Part shown: in pieces, positions 32,242 through 36,931 of the stretch
Layout: every line of letters begins with the position of its first letter
Position numbering within the stretch: position 1 is the first letter of the stretch
Assembly (NCBI RefSeq): GCF_049310905.1
Contig: NZ_JBMEMN010000027.1
Span: forward strand, 1-36,931
Source of the DNA: Gudongella sp049310905
GTDB taxonomy: Bacteria > Bacillota > Clostridia > Tissierellales > Tissierellaceae
Direction of reading: 5' to 3'
DNA length: 36,931 nt
The notes under the pieces: generated by a model
The model's input: only the letters and a program-made list of their open reading frames with translations
What the model was told of the DNA's origin: nothing
The model's database searches: none
Position numbers and translations under genes: made by a program

Positions 32242-33855
32242 TTAGTCTAATTCTTCAGTACTTGCAAAAGCTGCTCTAGATTCAAGTATCAATACTATTG
32301 CAAGGATAAATAATGCAACAGCGAATACCAAAAGTACTGGATTTGCAAGGTTAGCCATCATAAGCAATACAAGTGCAACCAGTGTTGCTGCAAACATGAA
32401 TATCATTGGATATACTGCCATTTTGTACTCTCTGCCAGTTCTCTTAAGCCAAAGTGCAAGAGCCAGAAGAGCTAGCGCTGCAAGTAGCTGGTTAGCAGAA
32501 CCAAATATAGGCCATACTGATCGGTAGCCTCTAAATGCCAATGTTCCTCCAATGATAACAGTAATCAATGTTGATACATATTTGTTTGTCAATGTACTTG
32601 TAAACCCATTGGATGTAGCTCCTTCTTTGTCAGATGAAAAGAATTCCTGGAATATAAATCTGGCAAGACGAGTTGCAGTGTCCAATGAAGTCAATGCAAA
32701 TGCTGAAATTGCAAGAGTAACAAAGTTCTTTGCAATTATGAACGGGAATCCCAATGAAGCCATAAAGGTTCCAATTCCATCAGCAAATACGTTAAGTGCT
32801 CCGCCCGCTGAGGTCAATACACCAAGTTGATCTTTTGTAACATATGCTGCTGTGATAATTGCCAGTGTTGCAAGAACACCTTCTATTAGCATAGCACCGT
32901 AACCTACCAGCTTAATGTCACCTTCTGTATCTAACTGTTTTGAAGTAGTTCCTGAACCAACCAATGAATGGAATCCTGATATTGCACCACAAGCTATAGT
33001 GATAAACAATATTGGGAATAAGTAGTTTGTACCTACTTTAAAACTTGTGTATGCAGGAAGCTGAATTTCAGGTCTCAGAACAAAAAGACCAATTACTCCA
33101 CCAGCAAGCATTGCATACAGCAAGAATGAGTTCAAATAATCTCTTGGCTGTAAAAGTATCCATACTGGAGTTACTGATGCAACAAATATATACCCCAGTA
33201 GAATTATCATCCATGTGTTGACTGATAGATTAATCGGGAACAAAACTCCCACCCATACAGCAACTCCAAGAAGGACTACTCCAATAACTGTACCAACTGC
33301 AAGGCTTACGCCTCTTCTATAAACCCCAACTCCAAATATAATTGCAAGAATAATAAATAATATTGATGATGTCGCTGCTTCCGGCGTTGAAACGAATGCA
33401 GATGCAACGATGTTTGTAAATGCAGCTACTACAAGAATCAATGTAAGCCAAGCAAATAATGCAAACAGCTTTTTGCCCTTGTTACCCATTGTATGACCAA
33501 TTACTTCACCTATGGATCTACCTCCATGTCTAACTGATGCAAAAAGAGAACCCATATCGTGAACTCCTCCAAAGAAAATGGACCCTATTACAATCCACAG
33601 CATTACAGGTAGCCATCCAAACATGGATGCTGCTATTGGACCAACTATAGGTCCTGCTCCTGCAATTGATGAAAAGTGGTGACCAAGTAGGACTGGTGCT
33701 TTAGCTGGAACGTAATCCACGCCATCACTCATTGTATGAGCGGGAGTTTCCTTTGTGATATCAAGTCCCCATTTTTTTGCTAACCATGCTCCGTATGTAG
33801 CGTATGCTAGGATAAATGCGATGATACTAAAAATTATTAACCATAATGAATTCAT
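32242..33855 (-). CDS. cstA: CstA-family carbon starvation / pyruvate or peptide transporter
   Basis: A 537-residue polytopic membrane protein, about 15 helices, shorter than E. coli CstA (about 700) but normal for Clostridia. Hallmarks include 'GHHFSSIAGAGPIVGPIAA' at about 58-76, 'GSIFFGGVHDMGSLFASVRHGGRSIGEVI' and 'GFHSLVGSGTTSKQL'. Known members import pyruvate or peptides under carbon limitation. GGAGG precedes the ATG. It starts 33 bases after the 180-residue unknown gene, which is likely in the same transcript, and ends at a strong terminator. No LytS/LytT-type regulator is near. Confidence 0.94.
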   Translation of the reverse strand: MNSLWLIIFSIIAFILAYATYGAWLAKKWGLDITKETPAHTMSDGVDYVPAKAPVLLGHHFSSIAGAGPIVGPIAASMFGWLPVMLWIVIGSIFFGGVHDMGSLFASVRHGGRSIGEVIGHTMGNKGKKLFALFAWLTLILVVAAFTNIVASAFVSTPEAATSSILFIILAIIFGVGVYRRGVSLAVGTVIGVVLLGVAVWVGVLFPINLSVNTWMIILLGYIFVASVTPVWILLQPRDYLNSFLLYAMLAGGVIGLFVLRPEIQLPAYTSFKVGTNYLFPILFITIACGAISGFHSLVGSGTTSKQLDTEGDIKLVGYGAMLIEGVLATLAIITAAYVTKDQLGVLTSAGGALNVFADGIGTFMASLGFPFIIAKNFVTLAISAFALTSLDTATRLARFIFQEFFSSDKEGATSNGFTSTLTNKYVSTLITVIIGGTLAFRGYRSVWPIFGSANQLLAALALLALALWLKRTGREYKMAVYPMIFMFAATLVALVLLMMANLANPVLLVFAVALFILAIVLILESRAAFASTEELD

Positions 33856-33888
33856 AATTTCCCTCCTTTTTAAAATATAAGTGTCTGA

Positions 33889-34431
33889 CTAATTCTTAAA
33901 ACTGAAAATCTCACTTACCTCCTTCCCCTTCTTATTTGCTATATTTGATCCATCCTTAAGAGAAACCAGCAATAATCTAATATCGACCCATCCCTTAAAT
34001 CCGAATGAAAAGCCTTTATGGTACTTAAATCTGGATACTTTATTTAAAACATCATCATCTATTTCACTTAGTGGTTTATCAATCAGAATAACTCCTGTTA
34101 TGATACTTGACATATGCTCATCATGTAATTCCACAAGCTTGTCAATAGAAGCAATCACATTGTTTGTAATAATTTCAAGTCCCCTATTATCAAGATTCTC
34201 CATCATTTTCAATAATATATATTCATTGCTTTCCATTCCATAAATTTTGGCTGATTTGGTAAGAAAATATTTTTCAGCTCTTAAATGGTATTTGGCAAAT
34301 AAATCAAACTTTTCATCGTTCAATTCGTAATTTCTGAAAAGGTCAAAACTTCTAATGAGTTTTTTTTGCAATTCTTCTAAGTATTCTTCCAACTCCATCA
34401 AATCACTCTTTCTGTAATATATTTCTGACAA
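33889..34431 (-). CDS. Unrecognised helical cytosolic protein upstream of cstA
   Basis: A 180-residue, highly charged protein without membrane segments. It has many acidic and lysine residues and a helical pattern ('SDLMELEEYLEELQKKLIRSF'), with a basic-aromatic region near the C-terminus ('FKYHKGFSFGFKGW'). I recognise no family. The frame opens with TTG at 34431, but the strong promoter at 34451-34479 would start the transcript at about 34445, leaving little leader; the ATG at 34398 (MELEEYLEEL) is therefore also a good candidate. It likely heads the cstA operon. Confidence 0.7.
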   Translation of the reverse strand: MSEIYYRKSDLMELEEYLEELQKKLIRSFDLFRNYELNDEKFDLFAKYHLRAEKYFLTKSAKIYGMESNEYILLKMMENLDNRGLEIITNNVIASIDKLVELHDEHMSSIITGVILIDKPLSEIDDDVLNKVSRFKYHKGFSFGFKGWVDIRLLLVSLKDGSNIANKKGKEVSEIFSFKN

Positions 34432-34450
34432 ATGTTTAATTTACACCTTT

Positions 34451-34479
34451 ATTGTACTCCTCCACTAAATTAATGTCAA
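34451..34479 (-). promoter_or_regulatory. Promoter of the unknown-cstA operon
   Basis: Minus strand: TTGACA at 34479-34474, 17-base spacer, TACAAT at 34456-34451. The -35 is perfect and the spacing ideal. Confidence 0.85.
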
Positions 34480-34567
34480 TAAATTATCTCCAATTAATTT
34501 CTCACTTTAAAGCGACATCTCCAAATGAATTCCTATATCATCAGGTGTTAATAATCTAGATCATTTG

Positions 34568-35857
34568 TCATCTGGATACAAGCTCCATTGCTTGTTTTTG
34601 AGCCATATATTTTACCTTCTCCGTATCAATGGTAACCATTTCTCTGTTTTTCATAAGAATCTTACCATCTACCAATACTGTGTCTACATCACTTCCATAT
34701 ACAGAGTAAGCCAAAGCTGATAATAGATTATGCTTCGGAATCAGATGTGGTTTGTCCATATCAACGAGAATAATATCTGCGCGTTTACCGACTTCCAGAG
34801 ATCCAATCTGTTCTTCCCATTGAAGACCTCTAGCTCCATTTACTGTTGCCATTTTTATGGCATCCTCCGCCTTTACGCTTATGGCGTTCTTATCCATGGC
34901 TTTGTTTATCAGAGCGGCCAAGTTTAGTTCCTTAAACATATTTAAATTATTGTTTGAAGATGCTCCGTCAGTTCCCAATGAAACATAAATACCTTTGTCA
35001 ATCATCTTTTGAACCGGTGCAAATCCGCTGGCGAGCTTCATATTGCTTGCAGGGTTGTTGACAGCATGAACGCCTTTCTTTGCCATAATCTCAATATCCT
35101 TTTCACTTACATGGACACAATGGGCTGCGAGTGTATGAACATCAAAAACTCCAAGGTCAAAGACATGCTCAATCGGTGATTTTCCATACATTTCATAACT
35201 CTCCTGAACCTCCTTCTCAGTTTCAGAAAGATGAATGTGAATACCCGTTCCAAGTTCAGAAGCCAATTCCTTGGCCTTTATCAGAAATTCAGGACTGCAA
35301 GTATATGGTGCATGTGGTGCAATCATAACCCTTAACCTATCATTGGAAGCTTTATGATATCTGTTAAAAAGTTCTCTACTTTCATCAAGCTTTTTATCGG
35401 GTTGATTTCTGTCTTCAACAATACCTCTGGTAAGCATGGCTCTGATTCCAGATTCCTCAGCACCTTTACCCACTTCATCCATGAAAAAATACATGTCACA
35501 AAATGTTGTGGTCCCCGTTTGTATCATCTCTGTCATACTCAAAAGGGAACCCCAATATATATCTTGGCTGGTTAGTTTTGATTCTACTGGCCATATTTTC
35601 TCAGTTAGCCACTGATGTAATGGCAAATCATCTGCATAATTTCTAAGCAAACTCATTCCCATGTGAGTATGAGCATTTATCAATCCTGGCAAGGCTATCA
35701 TATGTTTGCCATCAATCGTTTCGTCTACCTTATACTCCTTAAGTTCTTCACCTATATGAGTGATTATTTCGTCTTCAATATAAATGTTACCATCCATAAT
35801 GATTTGGTTATCTGAATCAATCGTTACAATATCAACATTCTTTATTCTCAATCTCAT
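34568..35857 (-). CDS. mtaD: 5-methylthioadenosine/S-adenosylhomocysteine deaminase (MtaD-like)
   Basis: A 429-residue amidohydrolase that deaminates S-adenosylhomocysteine or methylthioadenosine, or related aminopurines. Metal ligands: H63-x-H65 ('GLINAHTHMGMSLLRNYADD'), the 'HIHLSETEKE' and 'AAHCVHV' histidines, and D in 'LGTDGASSNNNLNMF'. The 'LPLHQWLTEKIWP' stretch is typical of MtaD/SsnA-type enzymes. GTAGGAGG precedes the ATG. It lies 89 bases after dppA with no obvious terminator between. Substrate specificity cannot be settled by sequence alone. Confidence 0.9.
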   Translation of the reverse strand: MRLRIKNVDIVTIDSDNQIIMDGNIYIEDEIITHIGEELKEYKVDETIDGKHMIALPGLINAHTHMGMSLLRNYADDLPLHQWLTEKIWPVESKLTSQDIYWGSLLSMTEMIQTGTTTFCDMYFFMDEVGKGAEESGIRAMLTRGIVEDRNQPDKKLDESRELFNRYHKASNDRLRVMIAPHAPYTCSPEFLIKAKELASELGTGIHIHLSETEKEVQESYEMYGKSPIEHVFDLGVFDVHTLAAHCVHVSEKDIEIMAKKGVHAVNNPASNMKLASGFAPVQKMIDKGIYVSLGTDGASSNNNLNMFKELNLAALINKAMDKNAISVKAEDAIKMATVNGARGLQWEEQIGSLEVGKRADIILVDMDKPHLIPKHNLLSALAYSVYGSDVDTVLVDGKILMKNREMVTIDTEKVKYMAQKQAMELVSR

Positions 35858-35946
35858 ATAATCCTCCTACTGGTATACTCGCTTTTCAATCCCTTTTTCT
35901 AAACTGAATATGTCCTTTAATCCCTTCAAAAACAATTGATCAATTA

Positions 35947-36744
35947 TTAAACTGTAAAATGTATAAATCTAAGTACCTCTATATAATAATTTGTTGAAAA
36001 TGTTACCGTTCTAGAATCCTGAAGTTTTGCTCCAGGATAGTTTGAATTCCTTAATGCGTCCATATGCTTGGGGTATTGAACTTCCACGAGGAATTTCTCT
36101 GGAAGGTTAAGAATCAAGTCTTGCTTGTCCTTTTTAAGAGACTTACTTACACCTTCCCTGATAAGTTCAAGGGCCATCTCAGGATGAATACTAATTGTTG
36201 AATCACCTTTACCTTCTTTTACTGCAACTGTTTCAATGGATGGGTTTAGCTTCTTAACTGACTCACATAATGACCTATCTCCGGAAATAAACAAAATTGG
36301 CACTTTATGATAAGCCGCAATATATGCGTGCAATAAAAACTCATCTACAAGTTCCCCATTTAGTTTGATTGAAAGAACACTTGGAGTAAGGGTATGCGAC
36401 AAGGGACTGCCATCGATACTCGCACCTGAATGGTAACCGATAAAAACAATCCCGTCAAAAGAATCATCCAGATCCTGTACCATGGAGTACAATCCTCCAT
36501 CCCACCCTCTAATAAGCTTGGAGTTCTTTGGAAGTTGGCTATGATCAATATTTCTTCCGCTTTCATGTGCATCCTTTATTAAAATACACTCTGCACCTTC
36601 ATCGTTGCATCCATCACAGGCAGCTCCAACTTCGTCAGTCATTTGCTGGGAATAAGCTGAATAGTCACTCTTGTTTTTAGACGTCTCATCCCAGTGTGTT
36701 ACACCGGTTACTCCTTCTATGTCTGCACTTATGTATATTTTCAA
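35947..36744 (-). CDS. dppA: M55-family D-aminopeptidase (DppA-like)
   Basis: A 265-residue zinc D-aminopeptidase of the M55 family that removes N-terminal D-amino acids, such as D-Ala from D-Ala-D-Ala. Zinc ligands follow the DppA pattern: D8 and E10 in 'ISADIEGVTGV', H60 in 'KDAHESGRN' and H105 in 'GYHSGAS'. Translation starts at TTG, with GGGAGG seven bases upstream. No Dpp transporter genes are in the window; the window edge lies just upstream. Probably recycles peptides, consistent with the peptidolytic lifestyle. Confidence 0.92.
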   Translation of the reverse strand: MKIYISADIEGVTGVTHWDETSKNKSDYSAYSQQMTDEVGAACDGCNDEGAECILIKDAHESGRNIDHSQLPKNSKLIRGWDGGLYSMVQDLDDSFDGIVFIGYHSGASIDGSPLSHTLTPSVLSIKLNGELVDEFLLHAYIAAYHKVPILFISGDRSLCESVKKLNPSIETVAVKEGKGDSTISIHPEMALELIREGVSKSLKKDKQDLILNLPEKFLVEVQYPKHMDALRNSNYPGAKLQDSRTVTFSTNYYIEVLRFIHFTV

Positions 36745-36784
36745 TTCAAAACCTCCCTTAAGATGTAATGATTAATCACTTATC

Positions 36785-36793
36785 ATTATAACA
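36785..36793 (-). promoter_or_regulatory. Extended -10 promoter of dppA
   Basis: Minus strand: TGTTATAAT at 36793-36785, a perfect extended -10 (TGnTATAAT), about 41 bases before the dppA start. No strong -35 is seen at the usual distance. Confidence 0.65.
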
Positions 36794-36885
36794 TTTCAAT
36801 CAGGTTTTTACATCAATTTAAAAGCTGTAGACATTAAAATATCCATGCATTTATGAGGCCACTGAAAAAGTGAAAAAATATTTGG

Positions 36886-36922
36886 GAAAAGTCCTTAAGC
36901 AAAAAGGACTTTTCTTTTTTTT
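36886..36922 (+). terminator. Strong plus-strand terminator with no gene upstream
   Basis: An 11-bp stem (GAAAAGTCCTT paired with AAGGACTTTTC) with a seven-base loop is followed by eight T on the plus strand. No plus-strand coding sequence lies between 36745 and this hairpin. It may belong to a leader, to a small RNA, or to the edge of an insertion sequence that starts near 36855. Confidence 0.85.
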
Positions 36923-36931
36923 GTCGAATAA

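Noticed and set aside
1..36931. CRISPR array, prophage or integrated element
   Set aside because: No regularly spaced repeats, integrase, phage structural genes or attachment sites were seen; the only hint of mobility is the possible IS end at the right edge.

Overview
This window is low-GC, AT-rich DNA from a Firmicute, most likely an anaerobic member of the Clostridia or Tissierellia that ferments amino acids and peptides. The supporting signs are strong GGAGG-type ribosome sites, three T-box leaders, near-consensus TTGACA/TATAAT promoters, Clostridia-type DUF4364 and DUF6873 proteins, and a dense set of peptide and amino-acid catabolism genes with ferredoxin-type 2-oxoacid oxidoreductases. 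The genus cannot be fixed from the sequence alone. Almost all genes lie on the minus strand; only DUF4364, the CofE-like gene and the P1 peptidase are on the plus strand.

Left part (1-15.8 kb), mostly housekeeping: a truncated DUF6873 gene; a tRNA-Phe/Gly/Cys cluster with its own terminator; an hslO, methyltransferase and CPBP-protease run; hpt behind a 41-residue membrane peptide; DUF4364 facing a T-box-controlled valS-folC operon, with both reading frames ending inside one perfect 34-bp palindrome; pgsA; T-box-controlled trpS; an iron alcohol dehydrogenase; a DUF2007 protein; a 40-residue ORF; and a membrane PAS-PAS-GGDEF-EAL protein that looks active in both c-di-GMP domains.

Middle part (15.8-29 kb), an amino-acid catabolism island and the most interesting region. 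A LysR gene and a CofE-like (F420 ligase family) gene diverge from overlapping promoters that share a 14-bp palindrome. A universal stress protein follows. Next come a rocB, Na+/alanine symporter and M20 deacylase operon with a consensus promoter and a 21-bp inverted repeat at +1, and a GntR-RCK_C regulator of BusR architecture, a family known to sense c-di-AMP. Then comes a 2-oxoacid:ferredoxin oxidoreductase operon with the unusual order alpha/gamma - beta - alpha/gamma, and a divergent P1 aminopeptidase. My inference is that uptake, deacylation and oxidative decarboxylation of amino acids are organised here beside a candidate c-di-AMP-responsive regulator.

Right part (29-36.9 kb): T-box(Cys)-controlled cysK-cysE, a single-domain ArsA ATPase with a small partner protein, a CstA-type transporter behind an unknown 180-residue protein, an MtaD-type deaminase and a DppA-type D-aminopeptidase. 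The window ends with a strong plus-strand terminator that has no gene in front of it, possibly the edge of an insertion sequence or a leader.
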